Source of the DNA: CAVTSA01 sp963737225
GTDB lineage: Bacteria > Chloroflexota > Dormibacteria > Dormibacterales > Dormibacteraceae
Length of the DNA stretch: 64,000 bases
Direction: 5' to 3'
Assembly: GCA_963737225.1 (NCBI GenBank)
Contig: CAVTSA010000015.1
Location: 117,206 to 181,205, forward strand
Part shown: piece by piece, positions 42,404 through 51,865 of the stretch
How positions within the stretch are numbered: the stretch's first letter is position 1
Layout of the letters: each line of letters opens with the position of its first letter
The notes under the pieces: generated by a model
Database searches by the model: none
Told to the model about the DNA's origin: nothing
The model's input: the letters and a program-made list of their open reading frames with translations, nothing else
Made by a program: the position numbers and the translations under genes

Positions 42404-42864
42404 TCCGCGCGCTGGTGGTGGCTGACGCCGCCCTCCTGATGGCCTGCGCTTCGATGTACTTCGGCACCGGTTGGTCCCTGGTCCTTTTCCAGTTCCCGCT
42501 TCGGTCCCAGATCACCCCTGCCAACTACTACCTGCCGTTCGTCGCCCCGGTCGCCGCGGCCACCCGCTTCTTCACCTGGATGACCGTCGTCATGGTCGTG
42601 GCGGCAGGGCTCCTCATCGTCGCCTCCTGGGGCACCATCCTGGCGTTGGCTCCGGTGGTGGCGCTGGCCGGCGTGGTCGCCGCCACGCTGCTCACGATCG
42701 TCTTCGTACTTCCGATCAACCGGCAGCTGGCTGCCGGCGTCAAGGACGAAGCCACGTTGAACCCGCTCCTGGACCGCTGGATGAGGTTGAACACGATTCG
42801 CGTCGCGTTCTGGACGGTCGAGTGGCTGGCGATCCTCGTCTACCTGGCGGTGGAGATCCGATGA
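42400..42864 (+). CDS. DUF1772-like four-helix membrane protein
   Basis: 154 residues from TTG 42400, overlapping the preceding stop by 4 bp with GGAG about 11 bases upstream; GTG 42415 is a possible later start. Four hydrophobic helices; FGTGWSLVLFQFPLRSQI and LDRWMRLNTIRVAFWTVEWL at the two ends. DUF1772-type proteins have unknown or anthrone-oxygenase-like roles. Likely membrane partner of the operon's oxidative enzymes. Confidence 0.65.
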   Translation: MIRALVVADAALLMACASMYFGTGWSLVLFQFPLRSQITPANYYLPFVAPVAAATRFFTWMTVVMVVAAGLLIVASWGTILALAPVVALAGVVAATLLTIVFVLPINRQLAAGVKDEATLNPLLDRWMRLNTIRVAFWTVEWLAILVYLAVEIR

Positions 42865-43244
42865 ACGTGCAGCGGGTCGCCGGCGCGGCCGTCACCGTCA
42901 TCGCCGGCGTGACCGTGCTCACGGGCGCCGTCCAGGCCGTCGCGCCGGGGCCGGTCCTGCGCCTGGTCGGAGCGGAGGACAGGCCGGCGACGCGGCACCT
43001 GTTCCTCACGGTCGGCATGCTGATGGCCGTCGTCGGCGGCCTGGTGCTGGATGCTCAGCGTGGGCCGACGATCGATCGCCGGGCCCTGCTCTGGGGCGGC
43101 CTGCAGAAAGTGGGTGCTTCCTCCGCCGTCGGCTTGGGCGTGGCCAGGGGCGTCTTCGGTCCTCAAGCGCTGGTGGTGGCCTCGTTCGACCTGCTCAGCG
43201 GCGCCCTCTTTCTCGGCTACCGGCAGTGGGCGCGGAACCGGTGA
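42861..43244 (+). CDS. Small four-helix membrane protein
   Basis: 127 residues from ATG 42861 (ATGA overlap with the previous gene). Hydrophobic stretches at about 5-27, 45-65, 75-95 and 100-120; LFLTVGMLMAVVGGLVLDAQ in the second helix. Resembles DUF4345/DoxX-like small membrane proteins but the family is not certain. The next gene starts inside its stop (GTGA). Confidence 0.6.
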   Translation: MNVQRVAGAAVTVIAGVTVLTGAVQAVAPGPVLRLVGAEDRPATRHLFLTVGMLMAVVGGLVLDAQRGPTIDRRALLWGGLQKVGASSAVGLGVARGVFGPQALVVASFDLLSGALFLGYRQWARNR

Positions 43245-44680
43245 GCGTGGCGACCGGGGCCTCACACGTCCCCGCGCTGGCGCCGGCCGCAGGCGCGAGA
43301 GGCCCGCGCCGCGCGCTGGTCCTGGCCGGAGGCGGGATGCGGGTGGCGTACCAGGCCGGTGTGGTAAGAGCGCTCGCCGAGTCAGGGCTCCGATTCGCCC
43401 ACGCCGACGGAACCTCGGGCGGAACCATGAACCTCGCGATGATGCTCAGCGGGCTCACCCCGACCGAGATGTGTGACCGGTGGGTGCAGCTCGACCCCCG
43501 CGAGTTCGCCGCGCTGCTGCCGCTGCGAGACTATCTGCGCGGGCGCGGCTTGATCGCATTCGGCGGAGGCCAGGGTGTCGAGAATCGGGTGTTCCCCGCG
43601 CTCGGCATCGACCTGGAGCAGATCCGGGCGGCCGAGGGCATGGTGGGCACGTTCAACGTCTGCAACTTCACACGGAAGACGAGCGAGGTGTGGGAGCATC
43701 GCGAGCTCGAGGAACCGCTGCTTCTGGCCGGAGTGTCCCTGCCCATCTTCATGCCCCCGGTGCGGTTCCGCGGCAGCCTCTACACGGACTCGGTCTGGAT
43801 CCGTGACGCCAACCTGATGGAGGCGGTACGGCGCGGCGCAGAGGAGATCTGGCTGGTCTGGTGCATCGGTAACAGCCCGGCCTACCGGCAGGGCGCGTTC
43901 AACCAGTACGTGCACATGATCGAGCTGAGCGCGAACGGGCGCCTGTTTGAGGAGCTGGCTGCCATCGCGGAGCTGAATCGCGAGCGCGAACGCCCGATCC
44001 GGCTCCACGTCGTCCGGCCGCGCGTGCCGCTGCCTCTGGACCCCGACTACTTTCGAGGCCGGATCGACGGGGCCACGCTGGTCGCCATGGGGCAGCGCGA
44101 CGCTTGGGAGTACCTCGCGCGAGCCCGACCGGAGGGAGTCCCGCTCGGCCCGGAAGTCACGGCGATGCGAGATCCGGAGCCGGGGGTGGCCGTCAGAAGA
44201 CGGCTTCGCGGCAGTCTGCGGTGGGCCGCCTCCGAGGTCGACGAACCGGCGGAGCTGGAGCTGGCGGCGCGCCTGGACGGCGTGGGTCGAGCGCTGGCCG
44301 ACCCGTCGGCGGTGTGGCCGCTGCACGGCATGCTGACGGTGCGCGGGAGGAGCCTGCGCGCGTTCACGTCAGGCGGAGACTGGCGCCCGGGCGGCGACGT
44401 TGGATGGGGACCTGTCGAGCTGCGGCCGGGTGACGGCCCGCTGCGGCTGGTCGTCGAGCCATCGGGGGCCGCCGAGCTGCGAGCAGCGGGTGGCGTGCCT
44501 CTCGCCGCCGGACGCCTCACGTCCCCGTGGTTCGAGTCGGCCCGTTCGCTTCTGGGCACGCGTACCTTCGGCGCCCGGACGCTGATCGAACGGCTGGCAC
44601 TCCTGAAGGCCTATTGGGCTGTCCGCCGGCGCGGATCTGCCGGGTCGCTGGACTCCTCGCGGCCGGTAGCAGGCGACTGA
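43241..44680 (+). CDS. Patatin-like phospholipase with C-terminal beta domain
   Basis: 479 residues from GTG 43241. The patatin domain has the oxyanion loop LVLAGGGMRVAYQAGVVRAL, the Ser in GTSGGT and the Asp in YTDSVW, the expected Ser-Asp dyad. It would release fatty acids from lipids. Residues about 325-440 form a second domain (LELAARLDGVGRALADP...) that resembles the stand-alone protein at 46579-47211. The C-terminus (LIERLALLKAYWAVRRR) is a basic helix that might contact the membrane. Confidence 0.85.
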   Translation: MSVATGASHVPALAPAAGARGPRRALVLAGGGMRVAYQAGVVRALAESGLRFAHADGTSGGTMNLAMMLSGLTPTEMCDRWVQLDPREFAALLPLRDYLRGRGLIAFGGGQGVENRVFPALGIDLEQIRAAEGMVGTFNVCNFTRKTSEVWEHRELEEPLLLAGVSLPIFMPPVRFRGSLYTDSVWIRDANLMEAVRRGAEEIWLVWCIGNSPAYRQGAFNQYVHMIELSANGRLFEELAAIAELNRERERPIRLHVVRPRVPLPLDPDYFRGRIDGATLVAMGQRDAWEYLARARPEGVPLGPEVTAMRDPEPGVAVRRRLRGSLRWAASEVDEPAELELAARLDGVGRALADPSAVWPLHGMLTVRGRSLRAFTSGGDWRPGGDVGWGPVELRPGDGPLRLVVEPSGAAELRAAGGVPLAAGRLTSPWFESARSLLGTRTFGARTLIERLALLKAYWAVRRRGSAGSLDSSRPVAGD

Positions 44681-44899
44681 TGCCGGGGTCGAGTGGATGG
44701 CTGTCCTGATGCTGCGAACCCGGCGGCGCGCACCCGCCCTCGGTGGCCGGCCGCGCCGGGCCGGCGGGACGACCCTTGGGCGAGATCGAGGGAAACCCCC
44801 GATGCTCGAGGTCAACCGCGGCGGCGACCATTTCGGCATGACATCACGGGCCCCATCCGGTAGCGGGACCGGCTGCGCAGCCGGTGCGAGGCGGTAGCC

Positions 44900-46579
44900 A
44901 TGGAGGACCTCAAGCCGACCGAGCGCTATGACGCGGTCGTGATCGGGTCGGGTTTCGGCGGTTCGGTGACCACCTATCGACTCGCCGAGGCCGGCCAGCG
45001 CGTTTGCCTCCTCGAGCGGGGGCGGGCTTATCCACCGGGGTCCTTTCCCCGGGATCCGGGTGGCATGGCGCGCAACTTCTGGGATCCAAGCAGCGGGCTC
45101 TACGGGATGTTCGACGTCTGGTCGTTCAGCGGGCTCGAAGGGTTGGTGTCGAGCGGCCTCGGCGGCGGATCGCTGATCTACGCCAACGTGCTCCTTCGCA
45201 AGCCTGAGGAGTGGTTTCTGCGTGAATACCGCCGCGGGGGCGGCCACGAGTGGTGGCCGATCACGCGCGCCGACCTCGATCCTCATTACGACGCTGTGGA
45301 GAAGGTCCTGAATGCGCAGACCTATCCATTCCACGCCGCCCCCTATGCGTCCACCACCAAGACCCGTGCGATGCAGCAGGCGGCCGAACGTCTGGGCCGC
45401 GAGTGGCTGCTGCCCAACCTCGCCGTCACGTTCGCCAACCCGGGACGCCCGCCTCGTCCGGGGGAGGTGATCGAGGGAGGGGAGGACAACCTGCATGGCG
45501 CTCCGCGAATGACCTGCCGTCTTTGTGGAGAGTGCGACATCGGCTGTAACGACGGGGCCAAGAACACGCTCGATTACAACTACCTGACCAAGGCGCAGAA
45601 GGCCGGCGCTGAGATTCGCACCCTGAGCGAGGTCCTGCGGATCGAGCCGTGGCGGGACGGCTACTGCGTCAGCGGCGTCACCCACCAGCCGGACTCGGTC
45701 CCGGCCGAGGTTCCGTTCACGGTGGGTGCGGATCGCGTGATCCTCGCCGCGGGGACGTTCGGCTCGCCCTATCTCCTGCTCCGCAACCGCGCCGCCTTTC
45801 CGGCCCTCAGCCCGGCCCTTGGCTCGCAGTTCTGCGGCAACGGCGACCTGCTCACGTTCATCACCCGCGCGCGGGATCAGGATGGTGACGGCACCCGCCC
45901 TCGTGGCCTCAATTCCAGCCGGGGCCCCGTGATCACCAGCGCGATCCGGGTCCCCGACGGGGTCGAGGGAAACGGCGCTCGCGGCCGCGGCTTCTACGTG
46001 GAGGACGGCGGGAACCCGGCCTTCCTCAGCTGGACGCTGGAGGCGACCTCGACGCCCGCGCTCGCCTGGCGCACCGCTTCGTTCTTCCTGCGCCGGCTCT
46101 GGGCACACCAGCGGGGCGACCCTCAATCGAACTACAGCAGCCAGCTGGCGAGCCTCATCAATCCCGGCGATCTGGCGTCGACGTTCCTGCCCCTGCTGGC
46201 GATGGGCCGGGACGTACCCGACGGGGTCATGTCGCTCCGTGACGGCGACCTCGAGATCAACTGGTCGACGCGAACGTCGAAGGAATACTTCCAGGGTGTC
46301 GAGGAGACGGTTGGTGGCATCGCCAAGGCACTCGGCGGGCGGTACCTCAACACCCCGCTCTGGCTCTTCAAGCACGTGATCACCGTGCATCCACTCGGGG
46401 GGTGTCCCATGGGACGGAACGAGAAGGAGGGCGTGGTCGACGCGTACGGGCAGGTCTTCGGCCATCCCGGGCTCTATGTTGCGGACGGCTCGACGATGCC
46501 GGGCCCGGTCGGCCCCAATCCTTCGCTGACGATCGCCGCCTTCGCCGACCGCGTGGCCGACGGGATCCTGAGCGCGTGA
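44900..46579 (+). CDS. GMC oxidoreductase, cholesterol-oxidase-like
   Basis: 559 residues. The FAD-binding YDAVVIGSGFGGSVTTYRLA is at residues 10-29; LGGGSLIYANVLLR follows. CRLCGECDIGC with AKNTLDYNYL is the cysteine-rich segment of the cholesterol-oxidase-like subgroup, and VHPLGGCPMG with the final NPSLTIAAFADR closes the domain. It would oxidise a hydroxyl group of a steroid, alcohol or lipid with FAD. Preceded by a 219-bp gap, so a second promoter may serve this half of the operon. Confidence 0.9.
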   Translation: MEDLKPTERYDAVVIGSGFGGSVTTYRLAEAGQRVCLLERGRAYPPGSFPRDPGGMARNFWDPSSGLYGMFDVWSFSGLEGLVSSGLGGGSLIYANVLLRKPEEWFLREYRRGGGHEWWPITRADLDPHYDAVEKVLNAQTYPFHAAPYASTTKTRAMQQAAERLGREWLLPNLAVTFANPGRPPRPGEVIEGGEDNLHGAPRMTCRLCGECDIGCNDGAKNTLDYNYLTKAQKAGAEIRTLSEVLRIEPWRDGYCVSGVTHQPDSVPAEVPFTVGADRVILAAGTFGSPYLLLRNRAAFPALSPALGSQFCGNGDLLTFITRARDQDGDGTRPRGLNSSRGPVITSAIRVPDGVEGNGARGRGFYVEDGGNPAFLSWTLEATSTPALAWRTASFFLRRLWAHQRGDPQSNYSSQLASLINPGDLASTFLPLLAMGRDVPDGVMSLRDGDLEINWSTRTSKEYFQGVEETVGGIAKALGGRYLNTPLWLFKHVITVHPLGGCPMGRNEKEGVVDAYGQVFGHPGLYVADGSTMPGPVGPNPSLTIAAFADRVADGILSA

Positions 46580-47211
46580 TGCCGCGATACACGCTCCGGT
46601 TCACCGAGGAGATGAAGGGCTGGTTCGCGTTCGCCGAGTCCGACTGTCGATCAGGCGCCAAAGAGGGCAAGCGGGCCGGCTCGTCACTGATGTTCCACCT
46701 GACCATCACCACCGACGATGTGAGCCGCTTCATCGCCGACCCGGGCCATGTCGCGACTGCCGCCGGCTGGGTGGGAAGCGACGTGCTCGGAGGCCGGCTC
46801 CCCGTCAGCGACGGCATCTTCAACCTGTTCGTCACGGAGTCGCCGCATTCCCGGCGCATGCTCTATCGACTTCAGTTCCGGGACGGCGTGGGACGGCCGC
46901 TGACGCTGAGCGGGTTCAAGGAGATCTGTGGCGGGGGATGGACCGAGGTCTGGCCCGAGACCAGCACCCTCTACACGCGGATCGTGCGTGGACACGTGAA
47001 CGAACAGGAGGAGGCGGCGGCCCCGCTGGTGGGCAGCGGAATCCTGCACATCCTCCCTCCCGACTTCGCCCGTCAGCTGACCACGTTCCGCGTGAGCGGC
47101 GGAACCATGCCCGGGCGCGTGCGCATGCTGGCCGACTTCGGCGAGCTCTTCGCCGGCCAGCTCTGGCAGGTGTTCGGCCGTGACCGTGCGCGCACGGCGC
47201 CTCGGGGGTGA
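46579..47211 (+). CDS. Accessory beta-domain protein of GMC oxidoreductase
   Basis: 210 residues, overlapping the GMC stop by one base. The pattern LRFTEEMKGWFAFAESDC, LMFHLTITTDDVSRFIADPG and the end FGELFAGQLWQVFG is a domain that in other bacteria I recall as fused between a GMC oxidase domain and an alpha/beta hydrolase. Here it is a separate gene directly after the GMC gene. It lacks catalytic motifs and is probably a structural or lipid-binding partner. Confidence 0.7.
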   Translation: MPRYTLRFTEEMKGWFAFAESDCRSGAKEGKRAGSSLMFHLTITTDDVSRFIADPGHVATAAGWVGSDVLGGRLPVSDGIFNLFVTESPHSRRMLYRLQFRDGVGRPLTLSGFKEICGGGWTEVWPETSTLYTRIVRGHVNEQEEAAAPLVGSGILHILPPDFARQLTTFRVSGGTMPGRVRMLADFGELFAGQLWQVFGRDRARTAPRG

Positions 47212-47220
47212 GATAGCGAC

Positions 47221-48630
47221 GTGACGCCCCCGGCGGACCAGTCGAGCACCCCTCCCGACCCCGCGGCACCGTCTCTGGCCAGAGTCCCTCATCCCGCACT
47301 GTCGCTCTGGGAGTCGTCCGTTCGCCAGGTGGTCGCGACGCACGTGGCTCAAGGTGACATCAACGCGGAGGCCGTCTATCGACACCCCCTGGTCCGGGCA
47401 GCGGAGAGCAACGCGGCCGACCAGGCGGCCCTGAAGCAGGATCTCCGCGTCCCCGGCCTGGAAGAGGTGCGTGGAAAGCAGAACCTGTTCGATATCGCCC
47501 TCGCCCACGCGCATGCGCTGGTGCACGGAGCCGGCGATTTCGCCGGCTCGATCGGAACCTTCGACGACCTCGATCCGCTGTTCCTCGGATGCGTCTTCGA
47601 GTTCGTCAACTATTACTGGCTGTCTCATCGACGCCCGCAATACCGGGATTGGAGCGTGTCGTCCGCTGGGCTGGCCTTCAGTGTGGTCGACGACATTCCT
47701 CCCGGAGGCAAGGTCGCCATCATCGGTGACTGGGGCACCGGATTGTCAGATGCCGGGTTCCTGCTCGAGCAGCTGCTGGTTTCCCAGCGGCCGGACGTGC
47801 TCGTTCACCTGGGCGACGTCTACTACTCGGGAACTCCGGCCGAGATGCAGCACAACTTCATGGAGCCCCTGGCGCGCGTTCTCCGGGAGCATGCCGAGCT
47901 TGGAACCGGCCCGCGCGTGTACGCCATCCCCGGAAACCACGACTACTACTGCGGCGGCGGTGGTTTCTACGGGTTGATAGATGGCCTCAACTCAGGCTCC
48001 TCGAGACAGTCTGCGAGCTACTTCTGCCTCCGGACCTCGGACCAGGCCTATCAGCTGCTCGGCATGGACACGGGGTACGGCGATCGGGAGCCAGGCATCT
48101 TGTTCGACAAGTCGTACATGGCGCCGATGCCTCAGGACTCGGAGATCGTGTGGCTGCATGACAAGCTCGACCGCTTTCCTGGGCAGACCATCCTCTTCAG
48201 CCACAACCAACCGTTCAGCTCCCACTCGCCGCTCAACGGCCCCGAGTCAGGCCTCTCGCCAGACGTGAATCAGCGCCTGCTGGACATGCTCGGAAATCGC
48301 CTTCGGAGTGTCGTCGCGTGGTTCTGGGGCCACGAGCACAACCTGGTTCTGTTTGACGACGACCAGCACGGAGTGGCGAAGGGTCGTCTGGTCGGGTGCA
48401 GCGCGTTCGAGACCGCGCCTGACGACGACCCGTATGGCGTCAAGTTCCCGGCTGTCGGGATGCAGGCGGTCCGGCTCGGAAAGACCGGCGACTGGTACAA
48501 CCACGGCTGCGCGGTCGTCGATCTGAGGGCGCAGACGATCGCCTATTTTCAATCACCCGCCTGGCTCGGTGACGCACCCTCGGGGACGCCTGCGTTGACG
48601 CAACTCGCGGAAGAGCCCCTCCACTCCTGA
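47221..48630 (+). CDS. Metallophosphoesterase (calcineurin-like)
   Basis: 469 residues from GTG 47221. The binuclear-metal motifs are IIGDWGTG, VHLGDVYYSG, IPGNHDYY, FSHNQPF and WGHEHN, in family order. The first 150 residues form a helical extension not needed for catalysis. Such phosphoesterases are found in cholesterol-oxidase-like gene clusters, but the substrate is unknown. No signal peptide is visible. Confidence 0.88.
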   Translation: MTPPADQSSTPPDPAAPSLARVPHPALSLWESSVRQVVATHVAQGDINAEAVYRHPLVRAAESNAADQAALKQDLRVPGLEEVRGKQNLFDIALAHAHALVHGAGDFAGSIGTFDDLDPLFLGCVFEFVNYYWLSHRRPQYRDWSVSSAGLAFSVVDDIPPGGKVAIIGDWGTGLSDAGFLLEQLLVSQRPDVLVHLGDVYYSGTPAEMQHNFMEPLARVLREHAELGTGPRVYAIPGNHDYYCGGGGFYGLIDGLNSGSSRQSASYFCLRTSDQAYQLLGMDTGYGDREPGILFDKSYMAPMPQDSEIVWLHDKLDRFPGQTILFSHNQPFSSHSPLNGPESGLSPDVNQRLLDMLGNRLRSVVAWFWGHEHNLVLFDDDQHGVAKGRLVGCSAFETAPDDDPYGVKFPAVGMQAVRLGKTGDWYNHGCAVVDLRAQTIAYFQSPAWLGDAPSGTPALTQLAEEPLHS

Positions 48631-49497
48631 ATGCCGCGGATGCCTGAGTCCTTGCCCTTGGGAACGTTCAGTCGGGACGGCCTGGTATTCGACGTCACCG
48701 ACGCGGGACCGGCCGAGGGGCGGGTCGTGATCGCCTTGCACGGGTTCCCCGAGGACCGGCAGTGCTGGTCGCGGCTGATCGGGCCGCTCACTCAGGCCGG
48801 CTGTCGCGTGCTGGCCCCCGACCAGCGGGGGTACTCGCCCGGGGCTCGTCCCAGAGGACGCCGGGCGTACGACCTCGCCAACCTGAGCGCCGACGTTCTC
48901 GCCCTGGCCGACGCCGCCGGCGCCGAGCGCTTCGATGTCGTCGGTCACGACTGGGGTGGGTTCGTAGCCTGGGATCTGGCGGCGCGCAATCCCGAACGTG
49001 TGCGGAGCTGCACCTCGCTGTCGGTGCCTCATCCCGGTGCTTTTCAAGACGTGGCGTTCACGAGCACGCAGCTGCTGCACATCTGGTACGCGGTCGCCTT
49101 CCAGGTGCCGTCCCTGCCCGAGCTGGCGTTCAAGGCGATCGGAGCGGATCGGGGCGCAGGGATCCTGGAGCGTGGCGGGCTCGACCCGGAGACGGCAGCT
49201 CAGTACGCCTCACGTTTCTCTCATCCCGACGAGATGGCGGGGCCGATCGATTGGTACCGCGCCCTTCCGTTCGACCTGCGTAATCCCGTCCCCGACGTGT
49301 CGCAGGTGCCGGCGCTGTTCATCTGGGGCGATGCCGACCGCTACACGATCCGAGCCGCGGCCCTGGCCTGCGCCCGACACGTCTCGGCGCCCTACCGGTT
49401 CGAGATCATTTCCGGAGCATCACACTGGTTGCCGACGGCCGCGGCAGACCGCATAGCGCCGGCGCTGCTCGACCACCTCGCATCGGCCACAGCTTGA
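48631..49497 (+). CDS. Alpha/beta hydrolase, epoxide-hydrolase-like
   Basis: 288 residues from ATG 48631, abutting the preceding stop. VIALHGFPEDRQCWSRL holds the oxyanion HGFP, VVGHDWGGFVAWDLAARNP the nucleophile Asp as in epoxide hydrolases/haloalkane dehalogenases, and GASHWLPTAAADRI the catalytic His. Probably opens an epoxide or cleaves an ester made by the oxidase upstream. Last gene of the operon. Confidence 0.9.
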   Translation: MPRMPESLPLGTFSRDGLVFDVTDAGPAEGRVVIALHGFPEDRQCWSRLIGPLTQAGCRVLAPDQRGYSPGARPRGRRAYDLANLSADVLALADAAGAERFDVVGHDWGGFVAWDLAARNPERVRSCTSLSVPHPGAFQDVAFTSTQLLHIWYAVAFQVPSLPELAFKAIGADRGAGILERGGLDPETAAQYASRFSHPDEMAGPIDWYRALPFDLRNPVPDVSQVPALFIWGDADRYTIRAAALACARHVSAPYRFEIISGASHWLPTAAADRIAPALLDHLASATA

Positions 49498-49593
49498 CCA
49501 TGATCAACTCACGGTTGGCGGTGGCCGCCTTTCCGCCGGGCCGGCGAGAGAGCGTCCAGCTCGGCCCGGCGCGGACCGAGCTGGACACCGGTA

Positions 49594-51828
49594 TCAGGGG
49601 AGGTCGAACCGGCCCAGGTTCATGACCTTCACCCATGCCTTGACGAAGTCGTGCACGAACTTCTCCCGTGCATCATCGGCGGCGTAAACCTCGGCGATCG
49701 CGCGCAGCTCGGAGTTCGAGCCAAAGATGAGGTCGACGCGGCTTGCTGTCCAGCGCGGCTGGGGAGTGGCGGCGTCACCTCCCTGAAAGGTCCCGGCGTC
49801 CCCTGAGGTCGGCTTCCACGAGATGCCCATGTCGAGCAGGTTGACGAAGAAATCGTTGGTCAACGCTCCGGGGGTCTCGGTGAGGACACCGAGCGGTGAA
49901 TCGTCGAAATTCGTTCCAAGCACACGCAGGCCGCCGAGCAAGACCGTCATCTCTGGCGCGGTCAAGGTGAGTAGGTTCGCCCGGTCGACGAGGGCATACT
50001 CGGCGGGCATCCCGTCGAGGTTGCCGACATAGTTGCGAAACCCATCGGCATGGGGCTCCAGCACCGCAAACGACTCAACGTCGGTCTGCTCCTGGGACGC
50101 GTCAGTGCGCCCCGCCGTGAAGGGGACCGCGACGTCGACGCCGGCATCCCCGGCCGCCTTTTCGACCGCTGCACTTCCGCCCAGCACGATCAGGTCGGCG
50201 AGAGAGACCTGCGTGCCGTCGACCTGGGCCGCGTTGAAGGACTGCTGAATCCCCTCCAGGGCACCCAGTACGGTCGCGAGCTCTTCCGGACGGTTGACCT
50301 CCCATCCCTTTTGCGGCTCCAGGCGGATGCGCGCCCCGTTGGCACCGCCGCGCTTGTCGCTGCCGCGGAACGTCGAGGCCGATCCCCACGCGGCCGAAAC
50401 CAGCTGCGCCACCGTCAAGCCGGAGCCGAGGATCTGACCCTTGAGCATGGCCGCATCGGTCGCGTCGATCAGCTTGTGGCCGGCCGCGGGGACGGGATCC
50501 TGCCAGATGAGGGTCTCAGACGGTACCTCCGGGCCCAGGTACCGCACCACCGGGCCCATGTCCCGGTGCGTCAGCTTGAACCAGGCTCGAGCGAAGGCGT
50601 CCGCGAGCTCATCCGGATGCCCGAAGAAGTACCGCGAAATCGGCTCGTAGATCGGGTCTACCCGGAGCGAGAGGTCGGTCGTCAGCATCGTCGGGGCGCG
50701 TCGCTCCGATCCGCTTTCCGGACCGGGTATGGTGCCCGCGCCGGCGCCGTTCTTCGCCGTCCACTGGCATGCACCGGCGGGGCTCCTGGTCAGCTCCCAC
50801 TCATACCCGAACAGGGTCTCGAAGAAGCTGTTGTCCCAGGTGATCGGGGTGGGCGTCCAGGTGACCTCGGGCCCGCCGGTGATCGCGTCGGAGCCTCTGC
50901 CGCTGCCGTATGTGCTCCTCCACCCGAGCCCGAGCTCCTCCAGAGGAGCGGCCTCGGGCGCGGGTCCGACGCTCTCGGCGGGACCGGCGCCATGAGTCTT
51001 GCCGAAGGTGTGGCCGCCTGCGATCAGGGCGACCGTCTCCTCGTCGTTCATCGCCATGCGGCGGAACGTCTCGCGAATGTCACGCGCCGCCGCGAGCGGA
51101 TCCGGGTTGCCGTTGGGGCCCTCCGGGTTCACATAGATGAGACCCATCTGGACCGCGGCCAGGGGGTTCTCGAGGTTCCGGTCGCCGGTGTAGCGCTCGT
51201 CACCGAGCCACGTGCTCTCGGGACCCCAGTAGACGTCGTCCTCGGGCTCCCACGTGTCCACGCGGCCGCCCCCGAAGCCGAAGGTCTTGAAGCCCATCGT
51301 CTCCAGCGCAACGTTGCCGGCCAGGACCATCAGGTCAGCCCACGAGAGCTTCCGGCCGTACTTCTTCTTGACCGGCCACAGCAGCCGGCGCGCCTTGTCG
51401 AGGTTTGCGTTGTCAGGCCAGCTGTTGAGGGGGGCAAAGCGCTGCTGACCGGCCCCCGCCCCCCCGCGGCCGTCCCCGATCCGGTAGGTGCCCGCGCTGT
51501 GCCAGGCCATCCGGATGACGAGGGGCCCGTAGTGGCCGAAATCGGCCGGCCACCAGTCCTGCGAGGTCGTCAGCACCTCAGCGATGTCTCGCTTTACCGT
51601 CGGAAAATCGAGAGTCTTGAATTCCGCGGCATAATCGAAAGCCGCGCCCATAGGGTTCGCCTCGACCGGATTCTTCGCGAGAATCCTCAGGTTGAGGCGA
51701 TTCGGCCACCATGCGTTGTTCGCCCCCGATTGAACGGGGTACGGGGCGGCCTTCTGGTGCGCGATCGGGCATCCCTCTTCGTTCCCGGCTTTCGTGCCTT
51801 CCCCGGCAGCTTCGCTGATCTCGGACAA
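49594..51828 (-). CDS. katG: Catalase-peroxidase
   Basis: 744 residues from TTG 51828 (GGAGGG 7 bases upstream); the frame also extends to TTG 51843. The N-terminal domain has RMAWHSAGTYR (distal Arg, Trp and His), QMGLIYVNPEGPNG (the adduct Tyr), FRRMAMNDEETVAL (adduct Met) and AGGHTFGKTHG (proximal His), so the Met-Tyr-Trp crosslink needed for catalase activity is conserved. The C-terminal duplicated domain is complete. Destroys hydrogen peroxide. A degraded furA lies directly upstream, so its usual repressor is missing here. Confidence 0.95.
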   Translation of the reverse strand: MSEISEAAGEGTKAGNEEGCPIAHQKAAPYPVQSGANNAWWPNRLNLRILAKNPVEANPMGAAFDYAAEFKTLDFPTVKRDIAEVLTTSQDWWPADFGHYGPLVIRMAWHSAGTYRIGDGRGGAGAGQQRFAPLNSWPDNANLDKARRLLWPVKKKYGRKLSWADLMVLAGNVALETMGFKTFGFGGGRVDTWEPEDDVYWGPESTWLGDERYTGDRNLENPLAAVQMGLIYVNPEGPNGNPDPLAAARDIRETFRRMAMNDEETVALIAGGHTFGKTHGAGPAESVGPAPEAAPLEELGLGWRSTYGSGRGSDAITGGPEVTWTPTPITWDNSFFETLFGYEWELTRSPAGACQWTAKNGAGAGTIPGPESGSERRAPTMLTTDLSLRVDPIYEPISRYFFGHPDELADAFARAWFKLTHRDMGPVVRYLGPEVPSETLIWQDPVPAAGHKLIDATDAAMLKGQILGSGLTVAQLVSAAWGSASTFRGSDKRGGANGARIRLEPQKGWEVNRPEELATVLGALEGIQQSFNAAQVDGTQVSLADLIVLGGSAAVEKAAGDAGVDVAVPFTAGRTDASQEQTDVESFAVLEPHADGFRNYVGNLDGMPAEYALVDRANLLTLTAPEMTVLLGGLRVLGTNFDDSPLGVLTETPGALTNDFFVNLLDMGISWKPTSGDAGTFQGGDAATPQPRWTASRVDLIFGSNSELRAIAEVYAADDAREKFVHDFVKAWVKVMNLGRFDLP

Positions 51829-51865
51829 TGAACATCCCTCCAAAACGACTTGCGTCAGGGCGTGG

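Noticed and set aside
44369..46465. Long minus-strand open frame (about 700 codons) over the GMC gene
   Set aside because: It is a GC-rich shadow of the oxidoreductase with Arg/Gly/Pro-rich composition and no family motifs. Equivalent long shadows over katG (50050-51831 +) and uvrD (56745-58784 -) were rejected for the same reason.
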